A stretch of DNA of 64,000 bases from CAVTWH01 sp963850915 (GTDB taxonomy: Bacteria > Actinomycetota > Actinomycetes > Mycobacteriales > Micromonosporaceae): the NCBI GenBank assembly GCA_963850915.1, contig CAWKND010000010.1:496001-560000 (forward strand), read 5' to 3'. Below the pieces are notes generated by a model. It made no database searches. It was not told where the DNA came from and saw only the letters and a list, made by a program, of their open reading frames with translations. A program made the translations under genes and the position numbers. The number at the start of each line of letters is the position of its first letter. The first letter of the stretch is position 1. Positions 44,387 through 54,644 of this stretch are shown here, piece by piece.

Positions 44387-46180
44387 TCATCGGTCGGGCG
44401 CGGCGCCGACCCGGACGTCCGGCGCGCCCAGCCGGGCCGCGTCGGCGGTGAGGTCGTCGGGCATCCGCTGGGACTCCCGTTCGGCGGCGACCCGGGCCAC
44501 GTAGTGGGCGACCTCCCGGTCCCGGGTGGCGGCGTCCCAGCCCAGCACTGTGCCCATCAGCTCGGCCACGTGTGCCGCGCTCTCCACGCCGCGGTGACTG
44601 GTCTCGATGGAGATCCGGGTACGCCTGGTGAGTACGTCCTCCAGGTGCAGCGCGCCCTCCGCCTCGGCGGCGTACGAGACCTCGGCGGCCAGATATTCCG
44701 GAGCGCCCTCCACCGGCGAGCCGAGCAGCGGCTGCGCGCTGACCATGGTGAGCAGCTCGGTGGTGAGCGTCCCGTAGCGTTCGAGCAGGTGCTCGACCAC
44801 GCCGACCGGTACCCGGTGCCGGCGCGCCAGGTCCGCCCGGTTGCTCCACATCGGAGCGAAGCCGTCCGCCCCGAGCAGCGGTAGCTCGTCGGTGTGCGAG
44901 GCCGGTACCTGCGGCCCCAACCGCCGTACCGCCCGGTCGATCACGTCGGCCGCCATCACCCGGTAGGTGGTGTACTTGCCGCCGGCCACGAGCATCAGCC
45001 CGAGCATCGGCTCCACCACGGCGTGCTCCCGGGACAGCTTGGAGGACTCCTCGTCCTCGCCGGAGAGCAGCGGGCGCAGGCCGGCGTAGACGCCCTCGAT
45101 GTCCGAAGTGGACACCGGCCGCTCCAGCCACTGGTTGACCTGGCTGAGCAGGTAGGCGATGTCGCGCGCGGAGGCGGCCGGGTGGGCGCGGTCGAGGTGC
45201 CAGTCGGTGTCGGTGGTACCGATGATCCAGTGCCCGCCCCACGGCAGTACGAACAGTACGGAGCTGGGGGTACGCAGGATCAGGCCCGAGTCGCCGGTGA
45301 TCGCCGACCGGGGTACCACGAGGTGTACCCCCTTCGACGCGCGTACCCGCAGCCCCGGCCGGATCGGCATGCCCGGGTCGCCGAGCAGCTCGGAGATGTC
45401 GTCGCTCCACACGCCGGTGGCCGCGACCACGGTGCGCGCGGTGATCGGGAACTGCTCGCCGCTCTCCAGGTCGCGGGCGACCACGCCGGTCACCTCGCGC
45501 GCCGAGCGGACCAGGTCGACGGCGCGCATGCTGGACACCACCACGGCACCGAGCGAGGCGGCGGTGCGCGCCAGCGTCGCCACGAAGCGCGCGTCGTCGA
45601 CCTGCCCGTCGTAGTAGCGGATCGCGCCGGACAGGTTCTCCTGGCGCAGCGACGGGAAGAGCCGGCGGGTACCGCCCCGGGTGAGGTGCCGGTGCCCGGG
45701 CATCCCGCGACCACCGCCGACCAGCCCGGCGAAGCCGTCGTAGAGCGCCACGCCGGCCCCGTAGTAGCCACGGTGCCAGGCGCGCTCGGCGAACCCGGCG
45801 ACGCCGGCGTGCGCGACGGTCAGCGGTACCAGGATGGGTACCGGCCGGACCAGGTGCGGTGCCAGCCGGGTGGCGAGCAGTCCACGCTCCCGCAGCGCCT
45901 CGTGTACCAGCCCGAACTCCAGCTGCTCCAGGTAGCGCAGGCCACCGTGGATGAGCTTGCTGGACCGGCTGGAGGTACCGGCGGCCAGGTCCCGGGCCTC
46001 GATGAGCGCCACGGACAGCCCGCGCGAGGCGGCGTCCAGTGCCGCGCCGACGCCGGTGACCCCACCGCCGACGACCAGTACGTCGAACCGGTGGGTACGT
46101 AGCTTCGCCAGGTCGGCGGCTCGCCGCTGCGGGGAGAGCCGGCCGGCCGCGAACCGTGACACGGAAGGATCGCGTCGCAC
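44387..46180 (-). CDS. glpD: Glycerol-3-phosphate dehydrogenase, FAD-dependent
   Basis: 597 residues. Membrane-associated flavoenzyme that oxidises sn-glycerol 3-phosphate to dihydroxyacetone phosphate and passes electrons to quinone. Seen: dinucleotide fold FDVLVVGGGVTGVGAALDAA, IEARDLAAGTSSRSSKLIHG, GLRYLEQLEFGLV, YYDGQVDDARFVATLARTAA, GTTDTDWHLD, LVAGGKYTTYRVMAADVID, plus the C-terminal helical cap. The start is GTG 46180. Only about 30 bases separate it from the divergent subtilase gene, so the two probably share promoter sequence that extends into the coding regions. No glpK or glpF in view. Confidence 0.95.
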   Translation of the reverse strand: MRRDPSVSRFAAGRLSPQRRAADLAKLRTHRFDVLVVGGGVTGVGAALDAASRGLSVALIEARDLAAGTSSRSSKLIHGGLRYLEQLEFGLVHEALRERGLLATRLAPHLVRPVPILVPLTVAHAGVAGFAERAWHRGYYGAGVALYDGFAGLVGGGRGMPGHRHLTRGGTRRLFPSLRQENLSGAIRYYDGQVDDARFVATLARTAASLGAVVVSSMRAVDLVRSAREVTGVVARDLESGEQFPITARTVVAATGVWSDDISELLGDPGMPIRPGLRVRASKGVHLVVPRSAITGDSGLILRTPSSVLFVLPWGGHWIIGTTDTDWHLDRAHPAASARDIAYLLSQVNQWLERPVSTSDIEGVYAGLRPLLSGEDEESSKLSREHAVVEPMLGLMLVAGGKYTTYRVMAADVIDRAVRRLGPQVPASHTDELPLLGADGFAPMWSNRADLARRHRVPVGVVEHLLERYGTLTTELLTMVSAQPLLGSPVEGAPEYLAAEVSYAAEAEGALHLEDVLTRRTRISIETSHRGVESAAHVAELMGTVLGWDAATRDREVAHYVARVAAERESQRMPDDLTADAARLGAPDVRVGAAPDR

Positions 46181-46209
46181 CCACCTACGGTAAGACGTAC
46201 CGTGCGGGT

Positions 46210-48768
46210 GTGTCCGACCACGTGACAGATGACTCAGGCGCGGACGCCACCCCGCCCCCGGCCGGCCCGGTCCCGCGCCGCCGCCACTACCTGCCGCAGC
46301 AGCCGGCCCGGACCGGGGTGGTCACGGTTTTCCTCACCGTCCTGGTCGGGCTCTGGGCGGTGGCGATGGCGGTACTGCCGGCGACCGTCACCTGGCTGTT
46401 CGACCAGTACTACGCCACGGTCGACAGCGCCCTGCCGTGGTGGGGCTGGCCGCTGGCCAGCGTCGGCGCCGCGCTGTTCATCGCGCTGCCCGCGCTGCTG
46501 CTGGCCCAGTTCGGCCGGGCGGAGGTGGTCCGCGCCATCGGCCGCACCTGGGCGGCCAGCGCCGCGCTGCTCGGGGTGCTCGGCAGCCTGCGGGCCGTGC
46601 CGGTCCAACACACCATCGGGTACCTGCTGCTGCTCGCCCTGGTCGCGGCCGGCGCCGCCGTGCTGCTCCCCCGGCTGGTACCCGCCCCGGCGCCGCGCGG
46701 CTGGTTCAGCTACGGCCAGCCACGTACCCCTGTCGACCGGCTCGGCCCGGCGGTCGCCGCGGGGCTCGCCGCGCTGCTGCCGTTCCTGTTCCTCGCCTCT
46801 CTGGGCGGTCTGGTCGAGACGGTGGCCGCAGCACTCGCCGCGACAGCGGTCGGCTGGCTGGTAGCCCGGCTGCTGCACCGGACACTGTGGCCCGCACTGT
46901 TCCACTGGTCCCGGGCGAAGCAACTGTGGCTCGGCGGGCTGGTGGCCGGCGTGGCACTGGTCGTCGTGGCCACCGGGGTCGGCGGTACCGGCGTCTTCCT
47001 GCTGGAGATGCTGGTACTCCCGCCGTTCGGCTTCGTACTCGCGGCTCTGCGGTATTTGACCTTCGACCGGCTCCCGCCGGCCCGCCGGCCGCGATCGGTC
47101 ACGGCCACCGCGCCCGGTCCGGAGCCCGAGTCCCAGCCTGTCGAACCCGAGGCCCAGCCTGTCGAACCCGAGGCCCAGCCTGTCGACGTAGCCCAGCCCG
47201 CCGGGCGGCGCCGCAGCCGGCTGCGGGTCGGCGGGCTGACGGTGATCGCGGTGGGGCTGGCCGCGTTCGGGCCGCTGGGGTTCGTGTCGGCGGCGCAGGC
47301 GTGGGCGTTCCTGCTGCTGGAGGAGATCGGCTTCTGGGGCGGCGTGGCCGCGCTCTGCTCACTGGTGATCACGCTGCTGGTGGCGCTGGGGTACGGCCTG
47401 GGCCTGCCGCGCCTGCGCCGCCCGCTGTCCGGCGCGGTACTCGCCCTCGTCCTGCTCGCCGGCGCCGGGGTGGCGTACGCCAGCGGGGCACCGGGACTGC
47501 ACGGCGACCAGCTGTTCGTGGTGATGAAGCAGCAGGCCGACCTCACCGACCTCGCGGGCATCGCGGACGTACCGGCCCGCCGCGCAGCGGTCTACCAGCG
47601 GCTGACCAGTACTGCGCTGCGCAGCCAGGCGGGCCTGCGCCACGAGTTGGACCGGCTGCACCTGGCGTACACGCCGTACTACCTGGTCAACGGCGTCGAG
47701 GTACAGGGCGGGCCGGGGGTACGCGCGCTGCTGTCCCAGCGCTCCGATGTGGACCGGGTACTGCTGAATCCGCGACTGCGGCCGATCCCCGACCGGGCAC
47801 CGCCGATCGCGGCCAGCCAGCCCACGCCGGGCACACCGGTGCAGCCCAACCTGGTGCAGATCGGCGCCGACAAGGTCTGGGCCAGCGGCGACACCGGGGC
47901 CGGCGTGGTGGTGGGCAGCTCGGACACCGGCGTGGACGGCGAGCACGAGGCGCTGGCCGGCAACTACCGGGGCGGTACCGACTCCTGGTACGACCCGTGG
48001 AACCACAGCACCACGCCGGTCGACAACGGCGGCCACGGTACCCACACGACAGCGACCGCGGTCGGTGCCGGCGGTGTCGGGGTGGCCCCGGGAGCCACCT
48101 GGATGGCGTGCGTGAACCTCGACCGCGACCTGGCCAACCCGGGCTACTACCTGGACTGCCTGCAGTACATGCTGGCCCCCTTCGCGGTGGGCGGCGACCC
48201 GCTGCGGGACGGGAACCCGGCCCGCGCCGCCGACGTGCTCACCAACTCCTGGGCCTGTACCCCCATCGAAGGCTGCGACGCCGGATCGCTCCGGGCGGCG
48301 GTCAGCGCGCTCAGCACGGCCGGGATCTTCGTGGTGGCGGCCGCCGGCAACAGTGGGCCGCGCTGCGGCTCGATCCTGGACCCGCCGGCCATCTACCCGA
48401 GTGCGCTGACCGTGGCGGCGGTGGACGGCTCCGGAAAGGTTGCCGCCTTCTCCAGCCGCGGCGAGCCCGGCTCCGGAAAGCCCGACATCGCGGCGCCCGG
48501 AGTGGACATCCTGTCCGCCGTACCTGGCGGCGGGTACACCCGGCTGGAGGGTACGAGCATGGCGGCCCCGCACGTGGCCGGCGTCGTCGCGCTCATGTGG
48601 TCAGCCAACCCGGCACTGGTCGGCAACATCCCGGCCACTGCCGACCTGCTGCGCCGTACCGCCACGCCGGTACCGCCGACCCGGTGCGGGAGTGCGGCGG
48701 GCTCCGGTGCCGGGCTGGTGGACGCGTACGCGGCAGTGGCGGCTGCGCGGGGGTACGCCGCCGGATAA
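46210..48768 (+). CDS. Polytopic membrane protein fused to an S8 subtilisin-like serine protease
   Basis: About 852 residues. The first 430 or so hold roughly 12 hydrophobic spans (for example TVFLTVLVGLWAVAMAVLPA, WPLASVGAALFIALPALLLA, VIAVGLAAFGPLGFVSAAQA), with a linker that repeats Q-P-V-E-P-E-A. Next is a pro-domain-like part (about 440-540: GDQLFVVMKQQADLTDLAGI, SQRSDVDRVLLNPRLRPIP), then a full S8 protease: Asp in VVVGSSDTGVDGEH, His in NGGHGTHTTATAVG, Asn region AAAGNSGPRC, Ser in LEGTSMAAPHVAGVVALM. It is presumably outside the cell, tethered by the membrane part. GTG 46210 is used; GTG 46222 is possible. The membrane half has no family I recognise. Confidence 0.88.
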   Translation: MSDHVTDDSGADATPPPAGPVPRRRHYLPQQPARTGVVTVFLTVLVGLWAVAMAVLPATVTWLFDQYYATVDSALPWWGWPLASVGAALFIALPALLLAQFGRAEVVRAIGRTWAASAALLGVLGSLRAVPVQHTIGYLLLLALVAAGAAVLLPRLVPAPAPRGWFSYGQPRTPVDRLGPAVAAGLAALLPFLFLASLGGLVETVAAALAATAVGWLVARLLHRTLWPALFHWSRAKQLWLGGLVAGVALVVVATGVGGTGVFLLEMLVLPPFGFVLAALRYLTFDRLPPARRPRSVTATAPGPEPESQPVEPEAQPVEPEAQPVDVAQPAGRRRSRLRVGGLTVIAVGLAAFGPLGFVSAAQAWAFLLLEEIGFWGGVAALCSLVITLLVALGYGLGLPRLRRPLSGAVLALVLLAGAGVAYASGAPGLHGDQLFVVMKQQADLTDLAGIADVPARRAAVYQRLTSTALRSQAGLRHELDRLHLAYTPYYLVNGVEVQGGPGVRALLSQRSDVDRVLLNPRLRPIPDRAPPIAASQPTPGTPVQPNLVQIGADKVWASGDTGAGVVVGSSDTGVDGEHEALAGNYRGGTDSWYDPWNHSTTPVDNGGHGTHTTATAVGAGGVGVAPGATWMACVNLDRDLANPGYYLDCLQYMLAPFAVGGDPLRDGNPARAADVLTNSWACTPIEGCDAGSLRAAVSALSTAGIFVVAAAGNSGPRCGSILDPPAIYPSALTVAAVDGSGKVAAFSSRGEPGSGKPDIAAPGVDILSAVPGGGYTRLEGTSMAAPHVAGVVALMWSANPALVGNIPATADLLRRTATPVPPTRCGSAAGSGAGLVDAYAAVAAARGYAAG

Positions 48769-48813
48769 TTGGTATTGGTCGTTCCGAGCCCGGTACTGGC
48801 GAAGAATGGCGGT

Positions 48814-50226
48814 ATGTCCGCAGAGCAGCCGCCGGCCGGTCTCCACAGCGTCCCGTCCCACCACGGCGCGGTAATCCTGGTTGCCGCGGCTGCCGCGATG
48901 GGCGGCTTCCTCTTCGGGTACGACACCGCGGTCATCAACGGCACCGTCGACGCGATCAGGAACCAGTTCGACATCGGCTCCACCTACGTCGGGTTCGTGG
49001 TCTCCTCGGCGCTGCTCGGCTGCGCCGTGGGTGCCTGGTTCGCCGGCCCGCTGGCCGACCGGCTCGGGCGGGTACGGGTCATGCTGATGGCCGCCACCGT
49101 CTTCGCGATCACCTCGATCGGCTCGGCGCTGTGCTGGGGGCCGCTCAGCCTGATGGCCTGGCGCATCCTCGGCGGCCTGGCGATCGGTGCCGCCAGCGTG
49201 ATCGCGCCGGCCTACATCGCCGAGATCGCCCCGGCCGACGTGCGCGGCCGGCTCGGCTCCCTGCAACAGCTCGCGATCGTCACCGGCATCTTCGCCTCGC
49301 TCCTGATCGACCAGGTACTCGCGTACGCCGCCGGTGGCGCCAGCGAGAGCGTGCCCTGGGGCGGCGCCGCCTGGCGGTGGATGTTCGCTGCGGCCGCGCT
49401 GCCCGCCGTCGTTTACGGGGTACTCGCCGCTCAGATCCCCGAGTCACCGCGCTATCTGGTCGCCAAGGATCAACTGAAGAAGGCGCGCGATGTACTCGCC
49501 CGATTCGTCGGCGGGGATGTGGATCTACGAATCCGGGAGATCAGCAGATCGCTCGCGGGTGGCGAGCAGGCGGTACGCCTCAGAGACCTGCGCGGGCCCA
49601 AATTCGGGCTACAGGCGATTGTCTGGACCGGCATTCTGCTCTCGGTCTTCCAGCAGTTCGTCGGCATCAATGTGATCTTCTACTACTCGTCGTCGCTCTG
49701 GCACTCGGTCGGCTTCTCGGAGAACAACGCTTTCCTCTTCAGCACGATCACCAGCGTCACCAACATCGTCTGCACCCTGGTCGGGATAGCGCTGATCGAC
49801 AAGATCGGCCGGAAACCGTTGCTGCTGATCGGTGCGGCCGGAATGACGGTCACCCTCACCACCATGGCGATCTGCTTCGGTACCGCCTCGGGCAGCGGCA
49901 GCGACCTGAAGCTCGGTAGCGTCGCCGGCCCGGTGGCCCTGGTCGCCGCCAACATCTACGTGTTCGCGTTCGGGATGAGCTGGGGTCCGGCCGTGTGGGT
50001 ACTGCTCGGCGAGATGTTCAACAACAAGATCCGGGCCACCGCGCTCGCCGTCGCCGCCGCTGCCCAGTGGCTGGCGAACTGGCTCATCTCAACCACCTTC
50101 CCGACCCTCGCCTCGATCGGACTGGTCCTCGCCTACGGCCTGTACGCCCTGTTCGCGCTGGTCGCGTTCATCTTCGTGAAGACGGCGGTACGCGAGACGA
50201 AGGGGCGGGAACTCGAAGACATGTAG
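48814..50226 (+). CDS. Sugar porter family MFS transporter
   Basis: 470 residues. Proton-coupled sugar importer of the XylE/GalP/GLUT family with 12 spans. Family signatures: GGFLFGYDTAVINGT, GPLADRLGRVRVML, WRILGGLAIGAASVIAPAYI, AEIAPADVRGRLGSLQQL, PESPRYLVAKDQLKKA, VFQQFVGINVIFYYSS, LIDKIGRKPLLLIG, WVLLGEMFNNKIRATALA and VRETKGRELEDM at the end. The sugar is unknown. The start ATG 48814 has GGCGG upstream. It follows the subtilase on the same strand with a 45-base gap. Confidence 0.94.
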   Translation: MSAEQPPAGLHSVPSHHGAVILVAAAAAMGGFLFGYDTAVINGTVDAIRNQFDIGSTYVGFVVSSALLGCAVGAWFAGPLADRLGRVRVMLMAATVFAITSIGSALCWGPLSLMAWRILGGLAIGAASVIAPAYIAEIAPADVRGRLGSLQQLAIVTGIFASLLIDQVLAYAAGGASESVPWGGAAWRWMFAAAALPAVVYGVLAAQIPESPRYLVAKDQLKKARDVLARFVGGDVDLRIREISRSLAGGEQAVRLRDLRGPKFGLQAIVWTGILLSVFQQFVGINVIFYYSSSLWHSVGFSENNAFLFSTITSVTNIVCTLVGIALIDKIGRKPLLLIGAAGMTVTLTTMAICFGTASGSGSDLKLGSVAGPVALVAANIYVFAFGMSWGPAVWVLLGEMFNNKIRATALAVAAAAQWLANWLISTTFPTLASIGLVLAYGLYALFALVAFIFVKTAVRETKGRELEDM

Positions 50227-50248
50227 CGATGTCGCGATGACGTCTTGC

Positions 50249-50258
50249 GTGACGTCAC
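50249..50258. promoter_or_regulatory. Palindrome GTGACGTCAC upstream of a small gene
   Basis: Perfect 10-base palindrome GTGACGTCAC, 22 bases before the start of a 43-residue reading frame, with a related GATGACGTC just upstream (50237-50245). This could be an operator or part of a promoter; alternatively it is the tail region of the sugar porter transcript. Confidence 0.3.
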
Positions 50259-50279
50259 TTCTGACGGCATAGTGGAGTC

Positions 50280-50411
50280 ATGACTGACAACAAGCGACGC
50301 CACCACCGCACCGCCCAGCCCGAGCTGCCGCACCCGTGCCGGCCGGCCCGCCGCATCGCCCGCGAGACGCAGGTCCGGGAGGACTACCGCCTCGGCGTCC
50401 CCTGGTCCTGA
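50280..50411 (+). CDS. Possible 43-residue basic protein
   Basis: ATG 50280 to TGA 50411 encodes 43 residues beginning MTDNKRRHHRTAQPELPHPC and ending REDYRLGVPWS. A GGAG lies three to seven bases before the ATG. It is rich in Arg/His/Pro with a single cysteine; I do not recognise it. Codon third positions are mostly G/C, as in real genes here. It could equally be chance; the support is the ribosome site, the palindrome upstream and a complete frame in an otherwise empty gap. Confidence 0.42.
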   Translation: MTDNKRRHHRTAQPELPHPCRPARRIARETQVREDYRLGVPWS

Positions 50412-50597
50412 CCAGACCAGCTGGGCGGCCGGCGCTGCGCGGACAGCTCCGACCAGACCAGCTCTGAGCAGGGCATTCCTTCGTTCGGCGTGCCGGCAGC
50501 GCCCGGCCCGCCTAGCGTCGGGAGGGTCCGGACACCACGCCCGGATCGCGACCACCGGACAACTCCGGCGGCCGTACCCGAGGGAGGAGTACCCACC

Positions 50598-50834
50598 GTG
50601 TCCAAGCCAAGCCGTCCCGAGCGCGAGGATCTGCGCAGCGAGGCAGAGATGCTGATGGACGAACTGCCGGAGGAGACCGCGGCCGGTCGGATGCTGCGCG
50701 ACGGCGAGCCCGCGGACGAGGAGCAGTTCCTGGCCGACCGCGACGAGGCGTTTGGCCGCGGTACCGATGGTCGCGGTACCGACGCCCGGGCCAAGCAGGG
50801 CAACCAGCCGCCGGCCAACCCACCGAAGCGCTGA
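50598..50834 (+). CDS. Small acidic hypothetical protein
   Basis: 78 residues from GTG 50598, preceded by GGGAGGAG at a good distance. Sequence begins MSKPSRPEREDLRSEAEMLM and contains DELPEETAAGRMLRDGEPAD then EEQFLADRDEAFGRG, ending in a Gly/Asn/Pro-rich tail. Charged, probably helical then disordered, with no export signal. I do not recognise a family. The stop lies 40 bases from the groEL terminator hairpin, which points the other way. Confidence 0.7.
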   Translation: MSKPSRPEREDLRSEAEMLMDELPEETAAGRMLRDGEPADEEQFLADRDEAFGRGTDGRGTDARAKQGNQPPANPPKR

Positions 50835-50874
50835 TCGCACCGGTACCCGGGCATCCCGCCGGTACCTGGATATA

Positions 50875-50908
50875 CAGAAGGCGGCCCGCCGAAGCGGACC
50901 GCCTTCTG
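50875..50908 (-). terminator. Strong hairpin terminator downstream of groEL
   Basis: CAGAAGGCGGCCCG (50875-50888) pairs with CGGACCGCCTTCTG (50895-50908), 13 of 14 positions, around a 6-base loop. It lies about 40 bases beyond the groEL stop. It could work for both groEL and the convergent small gene. Confidence 0.86.
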
Positions 50909-50946
50909 TTGGTTCTGATTTGTTTCGTGGTGGGCCGGGCCTGGAC

Positions 50947-52569
<1,623 letters not shown>

Positions 52570-52748
52570 TCGGCGTTGTCCTCCTGGACATTTCAGCGCG
52601 ACCCGGTTGCCCTGATCGCACTGTCGGTCTCCATCGGCGCTGCGGAACAGCGCGTATGTCGGCCGGGCCGGATAGCCCGCGACGACCGACTCCGCCACCC
52701 CGCGTGCCTCACGACATCACCGGGAGCGCAGCCTCACCGCCCCGACCT

Positions 52749-52775
52749 TTGGCACTCAGCAGCGCCGAGTGCCAA
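52749..52775. promoter_or_regulatory. CIRCE operator 1 (HrcA site)
   Basis: TTGGCACTC-N9-GAGTGCCAA, a perfect 9-9-9 inverted repeat, about 180 bases upstream of groEL. It differs from the textbook TTAGCACTC/GAGTGCTAA by one symmetric base pair. HrcA repressor is expected to bind here and release on heat shock. It also lies 57 bases from the end of the leftward membrane-protein gene at 52832. Confidence 0.92.
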
Positions 52776-52783
52776 GTACCTGT

Positions 52784-52810
52784 TTAGCACTCGGGCAGTG
52801 CGAGTGCAAG
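52784..52810. promoter_or_regulatory. CIRCE operator 2 (HrcA site)
   Basis: TTAGCACTC-N9-GAGTGCAAG. The left half matches the consensus exactly; the right half differs at two of the last three bases. It lies eight bases from CIRCE 1, so both sites should bracket the groEL promoter and bind two HrcA dimers. Confidence 0.87.
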
Positions 52811-52831
52811 CGACTCGGGCAGGTACGCGGC

Positions 52832-54058
52832 TCACAGCACCGCGTTCAGATCGGCGCTCGTCAGCGGATGCAGGCGGGCCCGCAGCTCGGCGAACAGCAG
52901 TACAGCGCCCAGGGCGGTACCGAATGTCAGCGGGATCTCGACCAGCGACATGAGTACGTCCACCACCTGGCCGGCCGTATCCGAGGCGAGCCGGGTGACC
53001 AGTGCGCCGGGGATCTGCAGGATCAGGGTCGCGCCGAAGACGATCACCAGCAGCAGTGCCATCCGGCCCAGCGCGGCGCCGAAGTTCTTGTGGATCATCG
53101 AGAACGAGGTGCTGACGGGGTTGGCGCCGCGCTGGTACAGGGCGACCGGGATGTACAGGCAGCCGGCCAGGGCGACGTACAGGCCGGGGAGGAGGCACGC
53201 GCAGGCACCGACCCCCACGATCAGCCCGTACACCAGGCTCCAGCCCCACAGCCGGGGACCGTTGCGCAGGCCGTACCGCAGCGCCTCGCCGAGCGGCGCC
53301 GGCGCGCCGGCCGAGCCACGGGTGATGGTCCACACGAACGCCGCCTGCCCGGCCGCGCCGAGGAAACCGACGATCACCACGAACGCCAGCGCCGTCACGA
53401 CGAACGCGGCCGCGTGCGGGAAGTGGATGACCGGGACAGTCCGGCCGGTCTCGTCGACCCGCTGCGTCGTGGTCGGGCCCAGCAGGGCGACGACCACACC
53501 GAAGACCGCCGACGGTACGCCGAAGGTGACCAACCCGATCGAGTACATGCTGCGCCAGTACCGGCCGAGGATCGAGAACAGTCGCCCGAACCAGCCGCCG
53601 AAGCCCTCGGTCGGCAGCGTGACCAGTGGATCCGCCACCGGTACCGGCCACCCCTCGGTACCGGCCGCGCCCGGGTAGACCGGCATTCCCGGGTAGACCG
53701 GCATTCCGGGGTAGACCGGCGATCCCGGGTAGACCGGCATTGCCGGGTAGCCGGCGGTCGGCTGCGCCTGGGGGTAGCCGGGCTGTACCGGATAGGCCGG
53801 CGCGGTCGGGTAGGCCGGTTCGGGTGAGTAGGCCGGTTCGGGTGAGTAGGCCGGTTCGGGTGAGTAAGCCGGTTCGGGCGAGTAGGCGGGCGCGACCGGG
53901 TGGGCGGGCGCCGCTGGATAGGCCGGTGTCACCGGGTAGCCGGGGGCCGTCGGGTCCTGAGCGGCGGGCGGGTCCTGAGTGGCGGGCGGGGTGAGCGCCG
54001 GTGGGGTCTCGGCGGGGCTGGTCGGCTCGGGGGCGCCGGGGAGGCTCGGGTCGGACAC
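52832..54058 (-). CDS. Polytopic membrane protein with Pro/Tyr repeat N-terminus
   Basis: 408 residues from GTG 54058. Residues 1-150 are Pro/Ala/Tyr-rich and include A-Y-S-P-E-P repeated four times (18-base DNA repeat at 53811) and V-Y-P-G-M-P repeats. The rest has about six hydrophobic spans: LVTFGVPSAVFGVVVALLGP, AAAFVVTALAFVVIVGFLGA, LWGWSLVYGLIVGVGACACLL, LPGLYVALAGCLYIPVALYQ, LGRMALLLVIVFGATLILQI. The pattern of a cytosolic repeat tail followed by this membrane domain is common in actinobacteria; the function is unknown. It runs toward the CIRCE elements and groEL. Confidence 0.8.
   Translation of the reverse strand: MSDPSLPGAPEPTSPAETPPALTPPATQDPPAAQDPTAPGYPVTPAYPAAPAHPVAPAYSPEPAYSPEPAYSPEPAYSPEPAYPTAPAYPVQPGYPQAQPTAGYPAMPVYPGSPVYPGMPVYPGMPVYPGAAGTEGWPVPVADPLVTLPTEGFGGWFGRLFSILGRYWRSMYSIGLVTFGVPSAVFGVVVALLGPTTTQRVDETGRTVPVIHFPHAAAFVVTALAFVVIVGFLGAAGQAAFVWTITRGSAGAPAPLGEALRYGLRNGPRLWGWSLVYGLIVGVGACACLLPGLYVALAGCLYIPVALYQRGANPVSTSFSMIHKNFGAALGRMALLLVIVFGATLILQIPGALVTRLASDTAGQVVDVLMSLVEIPLTFGTALGAVLLFAELRARLHPLTSADLNAVL
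53811..53882. repeat. Four copies of an 18-bp in-frame repeat
   Basis: TAGGCCGGTTCGGGTGAG at 53811-53828, 53829-53846 and 53847-53864, with a two-base variant at 53865-53882. On the coding strand it gives six residues (A-Y-S-P-E-P) per unit in the cytosolic tail of the membrane protein. Related imperfect repeats (GGGTAGACCGGCATTCC) occur at 53676-53740. Confidence 0.9.
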
Positions 54059-54443
54059 GGCTGCTCACTTATCTCAGGGGGTTCACGGGGCCGCTCGCGG
54101 ACGAGCCGGCCGAACGATACCCGGCCGTCGACCCGTTCCGCAGACCGCCGAAGCGCCGCCGGGCCGCAGCCGCCCACCCGCGCCCAAGCGCCGCTGAGAC
54201 CCGGCCGCCGACCCCTCCCACAGCACCCGCCGAAGCGCAGCCGAGACCCGGCCGCCTACCCACCCAGATCCAACGCCGGGACGCCGGCCGCCTACCCGCC
54301 CCACAGCGCGCCGGGAACCAGCGGCGGCCGCGGCGAATCACGCCCGGGAATGCCGATCACGCCCGGGGAATGCCGAACGCCGCACCGCGACCGAATGACC
54401 AGCCTCGATGCGGCGCCCGTGCGTCGCGAAGTTTTGGTGTCTC
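54059..54443. other. Intergenic region with degenerate repeats
   Basis: About 385 bases between the membrane protein start and the cspA stop; both genes run leftward. No gene seen. It contains diverged copies of GAGACCCGGCCGCC(G/T)ACCC (near 54197, 54243, 54277) and a tandem GATCACGCCCGGGAATGCCG-type repeat (54339-54376). This has no GTAC site, in contrast to coding sequence. The role may be only the promoter of the membrane protein gene plus the cspA trailer. Confidence 0.5.
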
Positions 54444-54644
54444 TTAGACGACCCGGACCTTTTCGGCCTGCGGGCCCTTCTGGCCCTGCGCGATCTCGAA
54501 CTCGACGCGCTGGCCGTCTTCCAGCGACTTGTAGCCGTCCATCTCGATTGCGGAGAAGTGGACGAATACGTCCTGTCCCCCGTCAACCGCGATGAATCCG
54601 TAGCCCTTTTCGCTGTTGAACCACTTAACGGTGCCCTGTGCCAC
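54444..54644 (-). CDS. cspA: Cold shock protein CspA
   Basis: 66 residues, a single cold-shock domain. MAQGTVKWFNSEKGYGFIAV with RNP1 KGYGFI, RNP2 VFVHFSAI, and EDGQRVEFEIAQGQKGPQAE are textbook. RNA chaperone that melts structured mRNA. GTG 54644 follows a GAGGGAAG site. A long leader lies upstream (54645-54840), as expected for csp genes. It is more conserved and shorter than the CspB-type protein at 24445. Confidence 0.96.
   Translation of the reverse strand: MAQGTVKWFNSEKGYGFIAVDGGQDVFVHFSAIEMDGYKSLEDGQRVEFEIAQGQKGPQAEKVRVV

Noticed and set aside
46437..49919. A 1160-residue open frame on the plus strand overlapping the subtilase and sugar porter genes
   Set aside because: It is the +1-type shadow of those genes, with Arg/Gly/Ala bias and no motifs, while the real frames carry complete catalytic and transporter signatures.
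50412..50597. groES partner for groEL
   Set aside because: No GroES-like frame was seen on either strand near groEL; the upstream side holds a membrane protein gene. The stand-alone arrangement fits GroEL2.
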